Positions 23,104 to 35,211 of a DNA stretch of 64,000 bases are shown one piece after another. Where the stretch lies: assembly GCF_000003815.2 (NCBI RefSeq), contig NC_049979.1, positions 10,641,381 to 10,705,380 on the forward strand, given 5' to 3'. This DNA is from Branchiostoma floridae (Eukaryota > Chordata > Leptocardii > Amphioxiformes > Branchiostomatidae). The notes beneath the pieces were generated by a model. That model saw only the letters and a list, made by a program, of their open reading frames with translations. It was not told the origin of the DNA and ran no database searches. The first letter of the stretch is position 1. Every line of letters begins with the position of its first letter. The translations under genes and the position numbers were made by a program.

Positions 23104-26100
23104 CTTGACAGACAGACAAGAACACACACTATACAAAACATGTACATCATATATTATTAAACTATTTCTCCTATTAGCGCACCACCAAGTAATTACCCTT
23201 TCTCTGTATAGAGAGTTTTTACAGGTTATGTGCAGACATGTACCTGTACTTATATTTTTGCACAAAAATAACATTGTGATGACTGACCTTGATTTAACTT
23301 GTTTGATCATTTAGTATGGAAAGCATTATAATGCATTTTGCATTCCACAGAAGATCATGATTGAGTAGAAACTTTATTTCATGTTCAGGTTAATCATAAA
23401 AAATACATCTTGATTGGTCAATTGGCACAACAACAACTATATAACTACCAATAAGAAGTGGGAACACATACAGAATTGTTTCTACTAACCTGACAATGCC
23501 ATGCTGAGACTGAACTCTTCCTTCAGCATTTGAAGCATCTCCTGCACACCTTCTTGTCCCTTCAAGTTAACACAAAAGTGTCAAATCACATCACAACACT
23601 AAAAAAATTAACACTGACTCAAGTTGTGCTCAGGACTTGTCATATTACCTCCTAAAACTTAAAGCCTCTGTCATGCATAGCCAACCATGGCCTTCCAACC
23701 TTCTCCAGACCATGGCTGGGAGTTAGTCAGCGAGCTTGTCTACTATTCTTTAAAAAGTCATTTGCGCGTGCACTAGCTATGAATCTTGACAAATCAAATA
23801 CAGGAAAGTCATGTCTTTTCAGACGTGTTAAGAGGAGAAAACAGGAGCTAGAGTACAATGAATTCCTGGCTACTTCCAATGCTGCCCTTGGTTAGGTCAT
23901 TATATGGTTCTGAATATGTGACAGGGGTTTAAGATAAATCACAGATAGGACACACTGATGGCATCATTACCTTGTATGCAAGACCCCAGAGAACAGGCCT
24001 GCCCACAAACACACACCTCGCACCTAGGGCAAGGGCCTTGAGCACATCAGTTCCAGTTCTGACACCACCATCCAAGTACACTTCAACCTGTCCATTCACT
24101 GCTGATGCCACTTCTCTAAGGGCATCTATCTGCAATTGAAAGTAATTAAGGATTTACCACAGTTACCAAAACAAGTATTTGATACAACATTTACCAACAT
24201 TCATAATACATACTGGTGGTCTAATGGCATAAAAGCTCTGCCCCTTTCCTTTTGTCTTCAAGGTTCCATAGAAACAGTCAGTTAATTGAAATAGAGAAAA
24301 ATATCAATGAAACAGAAATTTGTAGAAATTATGCAAAGTTCAAGAAATTAGGAGCATATAAATTAAAAATTGAATCATGTGGCAATGTAAATGTTTTGGA
24401 TATCAAAAGGTAAGTTTTGTGATAATCAGATTGAATTGAATTAATGATGAATGACAAGAAGCAAAGGTTGGGAGGGAATGACAATTCTCACTGTAGCAGG
24501 AACTCCATCCAGTTGCCTTGCTCCATGGTTAGAGACTAGGATCCCATCTACACCATGTTCAACAGCTTCCCTGGCAACTTCAGCTGAAGAGACAAGAGAT
24601 TATAGTTTAAATACTGACTTTCTGCACCCCTACAGCTAAGAAACTACAGTCTAACAATAATGAGTGACTGGTTCTTCTTCTTTCATGGTTATCGTCGTGA
24701 AAAACAGATTACTAGCACCTTGCCTGTGGCTATCATTCATTGCAAGAACATGAATGAAAGTAACCACATAACATTTAGCTCACAATATCTCTGCTTACAT
24801 TATCTCTGCTGGGTAAACAGTAAATGACCAAAGTATAGATATCTAAGATAAGGAGGGGTACAGTATTAGGCACAGCATCAATGGACGAAGACATTGAAAA
24901 TTCATCCCTCATATGGTTGGAATATGCAGAAAGGGTGGAGGACAGCAGAATCCATCAAATGGCTTTAAAATACAATCCAATTGCCCACTGGGAAAACTAA
25001 GGAAAAGATAGGGAGACTGCATAAAAGAGACACTACCACAGTATAGATCAGGCAGACTTGACAGGTTTGAGGAGGAGTAGGGTTCCATGACCAAGAAGAC
25101 TTAAGGAAACAAAGCTCTCAATTGACAGGCCCTAGGGCCTACATGTACCTGGGGAAGATGTATGAGGTATAACTGTAAGAAGATAGACACTGTTTCACCA
25201 AACACACCTGTTAGAACCCCTTTGAGAATGATGGGCAGTTTGGTGACACTTCTCAGCCAGTCGACATGCTCCCAGCTGAGACTGGGGTCGATCAGGGAAG
25301 CTACGTACGCCGCAAGTCCGGAGTCGCTGTCGCTCTGCACACGGGAGGATCGCACGTCGCCCTCAGAGAAGTTTGCAAGCCTGAAACCACAACAATGTTA
25401 GCTTTCTTTATATGGCAAAAGACCAAGACTTGCCATAGTGACCAGTCACTAACCACTTAAGTGACTTGATGAAAGTAGTCACAGTAGGGTTAGAGGTTAG
25501 TTTTGTTTCTTACAGGTCACAGGAAATTTTGTGGGATTATCATTGCTTGGGTCAATGGGAAAAATAAATCTAAGGGCCCAGCAAAAAGCGGACACAATGA
25601 CTCGCTGGTCCTTATATATATATATATGTAGAGGAGGTTCATAGTCATACAGAATTAATTGTATTAGTACTGTCTCTGCAAAAATTTAGGGACTGCTGCA
25701 TCTCAGCATTCAAAAGCTTCCATTCCTTACCTGAGATGTGCTGGAAGCTTGAACTTGTTTCTGGTATCCTCCAGACGTTTGCCCAGGATGGGTGTATCTA
25801 TAGTGAGGAAGATGGCTTTGTACCCAGCCTTCTCAGCTCTCTCCACAAGGTTCCTGGTTACCTGAGGTGGTATGGTGGTCTTGTGGTTAGGGTAACGTTG
25901 TTGACTTAAAATCTAGGTTCTGGGTTTAAATTCCTTGCAGGCCCCAATGTTCTACCAAAGGAAAAGGAACTTTACACCTGTTTCTCTACTAGTACTCAAA
26001 CTCGACAGGTGAAAATGAGAACCTAGTTCCGTCTAGGAATGCCATTTTGGATGGAACATAGAGCGACACCTTGTGCATGATAAAGAACACACCACACCTA

Positions 26101-27396
26101 TCGAAAGAGTGGAGTACATTCCGATGTAAGTGCATTAAAGCTTACAGTCCAGCTCTATGCAGTATACAAAACTGGGAGTTATGTCTGAAGGCATTTTTCT
26201 AGCCATGCAACACAAACAAACAAACCAACAAACCTGCCTGTCCTTGTACACATACAGCTGGAACCACCTCAGCCCACGTGGCGCGGCCTCAGCCACTTCC
26301 TCGATGGTAGAGGTGGCCCAGGAGCTCAGGATCATCCCAGTGTTCATGGAGGCAGCGGCTAAGGATGTTGGGCAACACAGATTCAGACCAGAGTCATGAA
26401 ATACCACAATCCCATCACACCACACACGCTCTGTCTTGCACTGCTTTACTGTAAGCATTCAACCACAAATCTAAAAAAAACACAAATGATCTCTTCCCCC
26501 TTTGACTCTCCAGAAGCCAATTAAGGAGCATGCTGGTCTACAGGATGATGATTTCTTATTCTGGATCTTGTGAAGAAACTTGTGTCACTTCATGAAGTTC
26601 ATGGAGGATGAACCAAATTGACCAGAACAGTACACTTAAGTCCTTTAAAACTGTAACACAGACAGACATACCTTTGGCACTTGCCACTTCTCCATCTGGA
26701 TGGGCCATCCTCTGCATGGCAGTGGGAGCCAAGGCAACGGGGAAATCCAGCAGCTCCCCCAACACGGTTGTTGTTGTGTCTCTCCTGGACACATCTCTCA
26801 GGAACCGAGGCCTCAGGCGATAACTGGAGCATTGACAGCAGATTATTTTTTTTACAAAGCATTGCATTGTTACATGTAATATACAATCTCCACACCCTGG
26901 TGGGATGAAGGAGGGGGGTGCACATGTATGCCTCCCTCCTATAAAGGCACCATTTCAATTTCCCACAATTCAAAGCAGGGTGACCAAATTTTTGATCATC
27001 TGTCATCTGCCATATTTCAAGGAGAGTCATGATGAGGTTAAGTTTTACTTTTCCATGTGCTCAATTGGCTGCAATACCTTAACTGTGTGCTACATAGTCT
27101 TCTTTCTGTGAGTGAGATACGAGTAACTACCGTAGGAGAACAGTCATTTTCTTGATGACAGTTTCTGAAGAAAGGCCATAGGTCAAAAACTTTTTGAAAG
27201 GACATATTTCCACACGTGAAGTAAACGTTGATAACAGCAAAAAGTCGTTTGGATTTTACCTTCTAAATGCGTCCACGTTGTCTCGAAGCGTTTGTTCATT
27301 GTTTGCACCGCTGTTGTAGTAATTCGATGCATTTGTGTCAAGCGATTCGCGAGCAAAATTCTCGAAATCCGCCAAGCACACAAACTTGCCCGCCAT
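23000..27396 (-). CDS. HAO1: 2-hydroxyacid (glycolate) oxidase, peroxisomal, 9 exons
   Basis: Exons in order: 27260-27396, 26672-26823, 26234-26358, 25731-25861, 25208-25380, 24492-24583, 23971-24129, 23490-23559, 23000-23103. All phases agree and give 380 residues, the family's usual length. The enzyme is an FMN-dependent oxidase that turns glycolate and related 2-hydroxyacids into 2-oxoacids plus hydrogen peroxide. Visible hallmarks are YYNSG with Y26, [30 protein letters not shown]235 in [21 protein letters not shown] with H259 and R262, LDGGVR and FVGRP. The chain ends in SKL, a type 1 peroxisomal targeting signal. The SSWATS tryptophan and overall match favour HAO1 over HAO2. The gene is divergent from EPDR-A. 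Confidence 0.95.
25866..26125 (+). repeat. tRNA-derived SINE in oxidase intron 3
   Basis: The head has an A box-like TGGTCTTGTGG at 25876-25886 and a B box-like GGGTTTAAATTCC at 25922-25934. The body includes 'acaccttgtgcatgataaag' and 'acacctatcgaaagagtgg', found reversed at 13615-13740. The element lies antisense to the host gene and its head sits a few bases from the exon 4 splice acceptor at 25862. Confidence 0.65.
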
Positions 27397-28582
27397 GATG
27401 CCTTGGTTTTTGGACTAAACCAAAAGACTTGAGGGGCGCCTGGGCTTCACCTGGCTCTCCGGATTCTTTCTGAGCTCCATATTCACATAGCGTATGAGCA
27501 TTTCTTTTTTCCTCTACTTAATCTTTCGTATGAGTCGGCCATTTTACACGTGTCAAACCTTGCTAGCTTTTCCTCATCTCTCTCTGCTTACCATCTGCTC
27601 GCGACTTATGGTTTCATCCACCAACTTCTATCTATCTGCAGTTCAATACTTTGTCGCTAAAAGTCGCTTGCGTACATTTGACTCCACCAATGCTAATACT
27701 AGTAAACTGGCGCGTGCGGGAACAAAATTTTCGGAATACAAAATATTTTCACAAAAGATCAAAATGCACGATTGCCATACATAGTACGCACACATCGTCA
27801 TCAGTATGTAGCTCCCACCCTTGGCATTTTCACGTTATTTAGACTGTGTATCAGTTACCTCCTTGATAACGTTAACTTGTTCTATTCTATTCAGTAATGA
27901 ATTGTACAAAAGTAGTAAAAGGTACGGAAATCCCTACCTACCGACACTATTTTATAAGTACCCTAACGTAACCGGAAACACACTATTTTTTGCTCGGCCT
28001 AATGAACATATAAACATACATTAGTAGTAACGTTAGTACACATACCGGCATGGTAAAAAATCACTGCAAATATCCTTAATGTATTCTAATCATTGCAGTG
28101 TTTGATTTCCAATAACGAAATAATAAAGGTCCAAATAATGTAGTTAATTCAAATTGAGATTTACAGTCCTTTCATATCCCAAGTGCTAGTTAGACATCCT
28201 GCTAACTTCCAACTGTACCCATCATTCAAATTCGCCATTGAATATATTCTGTTATGGTTGCTAAAAAAATGTAGTTTCTCCGTCCCAAAAAAGGGTAAGA
28301 TCATCTTCTTGGTGTGCTGACCATTCGCACAAGTACCTTTGGCATATCATTTCATTCTTTCATATGCAATGTCTCTCTATTCCACGTATAGGCAGGTTAC
28401 TGCAGGTCATTCATAGACAGGTTTTTTAGGTCATCCTATCTCATCGACCAATCAAAGAATGGGTCATAGGTTATGTTTGACGCTCCAGGTGACGCTTTAC
28501 CTGGCTAGATCTTGTCAGCTCCCTAACGTTGTACAGGACAACTTCCTCTTTTGTGGCAACAGTCAATATCCCGCTCGCCAAC
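27397..28582. other. Divergent intergenic region, oxidase and EPDR-A promoters
   Basis: It separates two genes transcribed outward. On the EPDR-A side there is a CCAAT box (28449-28453) and several GGTCA half sites. On the oxidase side no TATA box is obvious. No coding exon is supported. Confidence 0.6.
28461..28473 (+). promoter_or_regulatory. DR1-like nuclear receptor site upstream of EPDR-A
   Basis: GGGTCATAGGTTA is two AGGTCA-like half sites in direct repeat with one base between them, the spacing used by HNF4, RXR and PPAR-type receptors. Two more GGTCAT half sites lie at about 28405 and 28429. Function is inferred from the motif only. Confidence 0.4.
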
Positions 28583-31226
28583 ATGAAGGTTCTCCTTTTC
28601 CTGGTAGCAGCCATCGCTGTCGTCTACGGACAAGCACCCCAACCATGCAGTAAGCCATGTTGTAATATTATACTTTACCTGTAGGCAGGTGTGAGGCTGA
28701 AAGTAAAAGAACGAAAACAATATTGTTGGTCTATGATCTATAGGACGTGGCGTAATATATCTCTGATTACAGCTAGCAGTGATAGACTTATGGTAGCTTT
28801 AGCCAGTAGCCCATGCAAAGATACTGTATTCTCAGTGAACGTTGAATATAAAGTCAATCAAACCGTACCATATATCAAATCTAACTCAGTGTCTAACGTT
28901 ACCTGCGACATGTAACCCTTGCTAAACATGTGACATAAACTCAGATCTAGAGAAACGGCTCGAGATTTAATTGTTTATAAATGCATGCTAACGCTACCCT
29001 ATGTGAAACCGACATACAGTCTTCTCATTCTCTCTATTCCCCTTTTTGTTGATTTCTAGTTGCACCGAAGCTCTGGGAAGCCAGAATGTCACGGGTGAGT
29101 TGTTCTGTATGCAAATCGCGTAGGTAGAAGTTGTATAACCTGTGCCATTGCGTCACACCAGCAGTGACAATGCAGAAAACTGTATTTGTATTATGGCAGT
29201 CTACACAGAACATGATACTCTTATTTATCCTGTATCAATTTTGAACCACCTGTTGGATAATAAAAAAATCAAGCGAAATGATTGATACAAAACCTAATAC
29301 CTGATGGTACCTAATAACATCTGACATTTTTTTTGCAAAGTTATACACTTCCTGTTCCAACAAGCATGTTTTCGTCTTTAAATTTAGATCGACCCCTCTA
29401 AAAGGTTCTTCGAGCGTGCGCGCATTTCGTACGACGCTATCAACCAACGTGTCCGCGTCATCGAGGAGGTGAACATAAAGGAACAGAGGGACTTCTTCGA
29501 TGTGCTCTACCTCCACCAAGTCGTAAGTTATCTCGGCACTAAAATCCAAACAGACTCATCTGTGGCAATGGCAGTCATGATCCAAAGGGCCAAAGCAATT
29601 CAATCAAATTTCTTTTTGCCCTGGATACTGTCGTCATTATCATCGATAAATCTGCTTGAATATCATCTTGTCATCACATGTCGGTGTTGTATAACATTCG
29701 GAGAGCCAGTCATTATAAAAACTGTCATTACAGATATTGCAGTATATTGTATATGATTTTACAGACGGTTGCCACTATCCACCAAGTGCAAGAATGTGAG
29801 GGTAATTTCATAATGGTTCCAATTTTTCCAGCGGTTCAACAATGACTGTCGGTCCGCTCTGAATCCTACTACATTTTGTATATACCAACCTAGGCTTTGT
29901 CATAATGGCATTTACATATTGGATTTGGAGCAGACATGGCCCCAGGTTGGAAAGGTTACTTGCGATAGCGTGAATGTTTTTCTGTTGTCACAAATGGTTA
30001 TAAGACACACATTTAGTCTCCTTTATGTTATTGTCATACATTTCTGAGTACATAAAAATCAATACATTACTATTCATGTCAGGGCAAGGAGTATAGGTAT
30101 AACTTGAAGACCAAGGAGTGTGAAGTGAAGCAACTGGCTGAGCAGTTCCGCCCCTTTGAAGTGCCCGCCAACGCCACCAACTTCGGCGAGTCGTACATAG
30201 GCACCTCTGCCTTCCCCGCAGATGGCGTGCTGATCACACTGTGGGGAGGAGAGTTCAGGGGAGGTGGGTTCATGTGCAAAAGCGCAAGTTTATTAATACA
30301 CTTTGCAATTTTGTGAGTATACGCAAAGACTTAAAACTACTAAGTATGTCCGGACAATTGATAAGAAATATAGTATGAAATTGTGCTGTATACATATTAA
30401 TTAACATTGCAACATATTCGTTAGAATTGTCATCAAACTAATAAGATCGAAGTGTTTTCGCTATTCAGCAAAATTGCTAATTATACTTGAAACCATGAAA
30501 ACTCATGACGCAGTATGACCGAGAACTATTGACAAAAATATGATTGTTTGATACCTTCTTGTTTGTTTGACAAATTGGTGTGTGCACGTTTGGAGCTACC
30601 TGTTACGATTGTTACGATTGCCATATATGTTGGCACATCCGTGCATTTCATATCACAGATTCAACAGGTGGCAACACAGACTAACTTTGGAATATTGGTT
30701 AATTTGTCCAGACAGCCAAAAATCCAACAACATAATTCTATTCTTGACCACCCCGATTATTGATATGTACCCTGACAGGTAGGTACATGGCTACCTTCAC
30801 CAACAGCGGCTGTGTACCGGTGGAGGACGGTTTCTGTACGGAGCGCATCGGATGTGTCCACACATCGTGAGTACAACCGTCCGTATCATGGCGTAACATA
30901 TTCCAAATGAGACTGGTGTAATAGCCTGCTTGGTAGAGTACTCCTCGCAGTGTTTTCGGTTTGATACTTGACGCGATCAAATCTAATGCTTTGGTGCTAC
31001 TACTACTAGTGATTTCATTCCTTCAGAATAGTCAGAAAAAATCATGCAGATAAAATTATAACCGTTACGGTAAGTACACGACGTGGGATTTTGACAGCTC
31101 CCATCAGAGCTGATCGCGAAGTGCTGTGTTTCACAAGTCTCACCACTTGTCCCTTGCAGGTTCTATGACGTAGTTGCAGGGATCTCCGACCCAGATGTCT
31201 TCATTCCTCCAAAGGCGTGCGAGTAG
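28583..31226 (+). CDS. EPDR1: Ependymin-related secreted protein, EPDR-A (6 exons)
   Basis: Exons: 28583-28649, 29060-29094, 29388-29522, 30083-30263, 30779-30866, 31160-31226, giving 190 residues. Residues 1-17 form a signal peptide ending VYGQ. Family marks are LWEAR, the ISYDAINQRVRVIEEV block, NLKTKEC, FEVPANAT followed by YIGTS, NSGCVPV and the C-terminal GISDPDVFIPP. The family are secreted glycoproteins with a lipid-pocket beta fold, known from fish brain fluid and widespread in deuterostomes; the exact role here is unknown. Odd point: where the paralogues have FYSNRTG this copy has FCTERIGC, adding two cysteines and removing an N-glycosylation site. It is separated from the other six copies by the heat-shock genes. 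Confidence 0.93.
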
Positions 31227-32463
31227 GAAGAATCCGATAGATGCGAAATTCGTGACATAAGTTTTATTTCCGAATGTGTTTCATTTATCTCACAAGATGT
31301 CAGTCAACCAAATGCAACCAAAATATACACATAAATATTGATTGATTTTAAGAAGTTGTTGACCGATGACAGACAAATACATATTCAACTTTAATATTTT
31401 TATTTCGTATATGAGAAATGACTATTAGAAATTGGGTGCAAGGAATTGATATATGTCCCCCAAACAATAAGATACTGATAAACTATGCATGCCGGCAGCC
31501 GGATGATTACCCTAATCTCTATTAATGATTATATTGCACTAGCGAACACACTATCTAGACGTGTCACCTTTACGTTTTTCCGCACTGTTACCATGATAAT
31601 TATTTTATGTTACGGTGTCGGCTTGAAACAGCGACTGTATGACGAGTGATTGCCATCTTGGTGTAATCAAGTTGAAACTATTGAATACAGAAAGCAATAC
31701 GTCGTTTTTTTTATGTCTCATATCATTAAGTATTTTATGACGGGCTTTCTCTGCCCAAAGAAATTAGAGAGTGATGTACACTTGTCACATTATAAATTCT
31801 TCTGTAAGTTGTCAGGCGCTTAGCAACACTGACTGTTGAATAGTTTAGCTAAGGTCTCCTCTGTCATCAACCTTCCCACGGAAAACACTAATTACACCCA
31901 TTGCTGACTGTTAGGCCCCGTCTCATCTGTGGTAGATAGGGTGGCGTTATATCTTTTTAATCCTATCCTAGGAAGACTAAAGTTTTGCACTTGTATGTCA
32001 TTGATGACTAAAGCTGACTGTCACGTGCTTCCTTGACTGTGCATTTAGCCTGAGTACCATCCTCCGTAGTGACCGCTGGTTACTGACTATTTGCATATTG
32101 TATCAAAATCTCAGAAAGGATTGACACAAACAAACAAATACAGTAAAATACACTTTATTCCGTATCTATACTTTCTCAGCTGCAGTATTATTAAGACATT
32201 TATGTACCATCTTGCAGGTGATAAATGATTAACACAAAGAAACCTCATATCTACACATGTATGTAAGTATCTGAATTTCTGCGGCAACTGGCAATTTCAC
32301 GTCTTGCAATGCAGGACATAACATACCTAGGGTACGATATACTTTTTCTGAACAAATGATACATTAAGTTAGATCACAGATTTTACTACGCTGTTGTACG
32401 TAGGCAAAGATTATTGATCTACATAAACAAACAAACAAGGAAGCTACTGTGCTACACATTGTC
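31227..32463. other. Convergent 3' flanks of EPDR-A and sHSP-1
   Basis: The left edge of the duplicated heat-shock unit falls at about 31634. A minus-strand AATAAA (TTTATT at 32154-32159) serves sHSP-1. No coding exon is supported. Confidence 0.65.
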
Positions 32464-33529
32464 TCACTCTGCCATCTCATCGTCGCCCTCTGCACTACCG
32501 GTGCCCTCGGTACCATTCTCTACTGCCGGAACATCGGCAGACTGGACAGGTACAACCTTCTCGGCAGGTGCCGCCTCGATGGCCATCCTCGGTGCCTGGA
32601 TACTCAGCACTCCGTCCTTGGATAGCACGGACGTCACGGTGGCGGGGTCCACCCCCTCGGGCAGCACAAACTCCCTCCTCAGCTCCTGATAGCGGAAGCT
32701 GTGGCCGGTCTGGTCGGCGTGGCGCGCTTCGTGCTTGCCCTGGACTCGGACTTTGTTGCCGACCGTTTTGACGCTGATCTCGTCAGGAGAGAACCCTGTC
32801 ACGTCGAGCGACACCTCGTACTTCTCGGGCGGAGTGGCTTCGTTCTTCTTTTCCTTCTTTCCTTCGTCGGCCGTCTTCTCAGCGTCCTTGTTCTGCTGTG
32901 TCGGTGGCCGACATGGGCATTGTGAAGGGCTGAGGAGCTGGTTGAGGAAGAGCAGTCCATCTTGGAGGGCGGCGTCCATCTGGTGTTCCATGACGGAGAG
33001 TGGGACGTCTGCGAGTAGGAGAAAAATGCATCGTCAGTATTAGAAAGCATAACGTTACATAGCATTTTGATACATTACAACAGTTTAAGGAGAATAAACT
33101 TTGAATACAAAAACGATGTAACGTAAGATAATACAAAATGTTATATTACTCGCAAGTAATAATAGTAAGGGCATTTAATGCCTTCGCTACAGTCACAGTC
33201 TTCTCAAACCGTTTCGTATGCACAGTTTTATATCAGGCTAGGGATACAGGGATGTGTCTGACACAGAGAAATCAATTCGGCAAGTCATAACTCTGTCGCG
33301 CTACGGGCTTACACTGTATTAATTAGCGTGAACGCACAGCACTTGTATTAAACTGCTTAAAACGTCGACTTTTTAGGCTGCAAAAAACGTACTACTACTA
33401 GCTACAAAACGGATATTTTGTAGAAAGAACGTCATAGGACTTACCATGAGCCAGTCCCGGGAAGCCGCGAGGCCGCACGACTCGGCAGCAGTGCCTGCTC
33501 GGGTGGAACGGGGAGAACACGAGAGCCAT
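32464..33529 (-). CDS. Small heat-shock protein sHSP-1 (alpha-crystallin domain, 2 exons)
   Basis: Exons 33445-33529 and 32464-33008 give 209 residues. ATP-independent chaperones of this family bind unfolding proteins in oligomers. The N-terminal exon begins MALVFSPFHPSRH; the intron falls in phase 1 after GLAH. The alpha-crystallin domain covers about 91-168 (YEVSLDVTGF, GKHEARH, RREFVLP, LSKDGVLSIQAP), and V-P-V at 181-183 fits the family's C-terminal I/V-x-I/V motif. The tail is acidic (EGDDEMAE). The internal ATG of MEHQMD would also give an open frame, but the spliced start is conserved in all four copies. It is head-to-head with sHSP-2 over 632 bp and likely heat-inducible. Confidence 0.93.
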
Positions 33530-34161
33530 TCTGTCTGCTGTCGGCTGGGTCGTCTTTGTCGCTGGAAAGTTGATGCTGATATTTCCGTGGATTGGAAGAG
33601 TCTGATGAACCCAGCAGTGTCACCCAGTTTTTATATTACAACAAGGAACGAGCTAGGTGGTTCCTGAATTTTCTAATATGTCGCAGTTGGTGAGTAATGT
33701 AATATAACGTTACATACCCTTAAGGGGTTACAGCGCGAATGTTTCAATGACTTGCAGTCATTCTTGTTCCTAGCAGACGACGCGAATGTTCTAGGGTGAC
33801 CCAGAAAACCTTTGTCTCTGACCAATCATAGACGTGATCACAAACACTCCGACAAACAACAATAATGGCACACGCTATCTGATTGGTTTACAATTTCGCG
33901 CAGGCGCTTTGACCCCTTGTAGCAAACCCGGAAGTCACTGGAAGCTTCCAGATGTTTCGAGCATTTTCTCGACCAAAAACTGTATTTTTAGACTCTGATC
34001 ACCGACTACATCATATTAGAAAATTCAGGAACCACCTAGCTCATTCCCTGTTGTGGTATAAAAATGGGTGACACTGGTGGGTTCATCAGACTCTTCCGAT
34101 CCACGGAAATATCAGCATCAACTTCCCAGCGACAAAGACGACCCAACCGACAGCAGACAGA
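33530..34161. promoter_or_regulatory. Bidirectional heat-shock promoter of sHSP-1 and sHSP-2
   Basis: The two ends mirror each other. Proximal heat-shock elements are TTCCTGAATTTTC at 33661-33673 (for sHSP-1) and GAAAATTCAGGAA at 34019-34031 (for sHSP-2), each a perfect three-unit nGAAn array. TATA boxes are at 33629-33635 (minus) and 34057-34063 (plus). Central elements include GAATGTTCTAGG at 33784-33795 and GGAAGCTTCCAGA at 33940-33952, with CCAAT motifs around 33820 and 33885. HSF1-dependent control of both genes is the natural inference. Confidence 0.85.
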
Positions 34162-35211
34162 ATGGCTCTCGTGTTCTCCCCGTTTCACCCGAGCAGGCAC
34201 TGCAGCCGAGCCGTTCGGCCTCGCGGCTTCCCGGGACTGGCTCATGGTAAGTCCTGTGACGTTCTTTCTACAGAATATCTGTTTTCTGGCTAATGCGTTT
34301 TTGAGGCCTAAATCGACCTTAATTTCGGACCGATCAAATTGCTGTGCGTTGTCGCTAATGACAGCATTAACCCACATCAGAATGTCAGACGCATTCCTGA
34401 ATCCCTAGATATAGGACAGTATACGTACAAGAAACTGAGAAAATACTGTATTTATAACAAATATTATATGTTGTTGTTTGCATAGTTTGCATAGTTTTTG
34501 TATTCATAGTTTAGTAGTCTCCTAAAATATTATTTGATAAAGGGTGCTACTTACACAATAAAATTATTTTCCTGTTGTAAATTGTGGATGTCACAAACAT
34601 ATAGCAAACCGTATATGATTTGGATCCCGGAGCATGTTAACTGACGATGCGTTTTTGTTCTCACAGACGTTCCACTCTCCGTCATGGAACACCAGATGGA
34701 CGCCGCTCTCCAAGATGGACTGCTCTTCCTCAACCAGCTCCTCAGCCCTTCACAGTGCCCATGTCGGCCACCGACACAGCAGAACAAGGACGCTGAGAAG
34801 ACGGTCGATGAAGGAAAGAAGGAAACGAAGAACGAAGCAACTCCGCCCGAGAAGTACGAGGTGTCGCTCGACGTGACAGGATTCTCCCCTGACGAGATCA
34901 GCGTCAAAACGGTCGGCAACAAAGTCCGAGTCCAGGGCAAGCACGAAGCGCGCCACGCCGACCAGACCGGCCATAGCTTCCGCTATCAGGAGCTGAGGAG
35001 GGAGTTTGTGCTGCCCGAGGGGGTGGACCCCGCCACCGTGACGTCCATGCTGTCCAAGGACGGAGTGCTGAGTATCCAGGCACCGAGGATGGCCATCGAG
35101 GCGGCGCCTGCCGAGAAGGTTGTACCTGTCCAGTCTGCAGAGGTGCCGGCAGTAGAGAATGGTACCGAGGACACTGGTAGTGCAGAGGGCGATGATGAGA
35201 TGGCACAGTGA
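34162..35211 (+). CDS. Small heat-shock protein sHSP-2 (alpha-crystallin domain, 2 exons)
   Basis: Exons 34162-34246 and 34667-35211 give 209 residues. The second exon is almost identical to that of sHSP-1 and sHSP-4. Differences seen include TVDEGKKETKN in the linker, SMLSKDG in place of SVLSKDG, and a final Q instead of E. The alpha-crystallin domain (about 91-168) and the V-P-V motif are intact. An AATAAA signal lies at 35522-35527. The gene shares its promoter with sHSP-1. Confidence 0.93.

Noticed and set aside
32464-32991. 175-residue single-exon reading of the heat-shock genes starting at MEHQMD
   Set aside because: An upstream exon with signal MALVF, conserved splice sites and matching phase is present in all four copies, and the promoter elements sit before it. 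The longer spliced protein is preferred.
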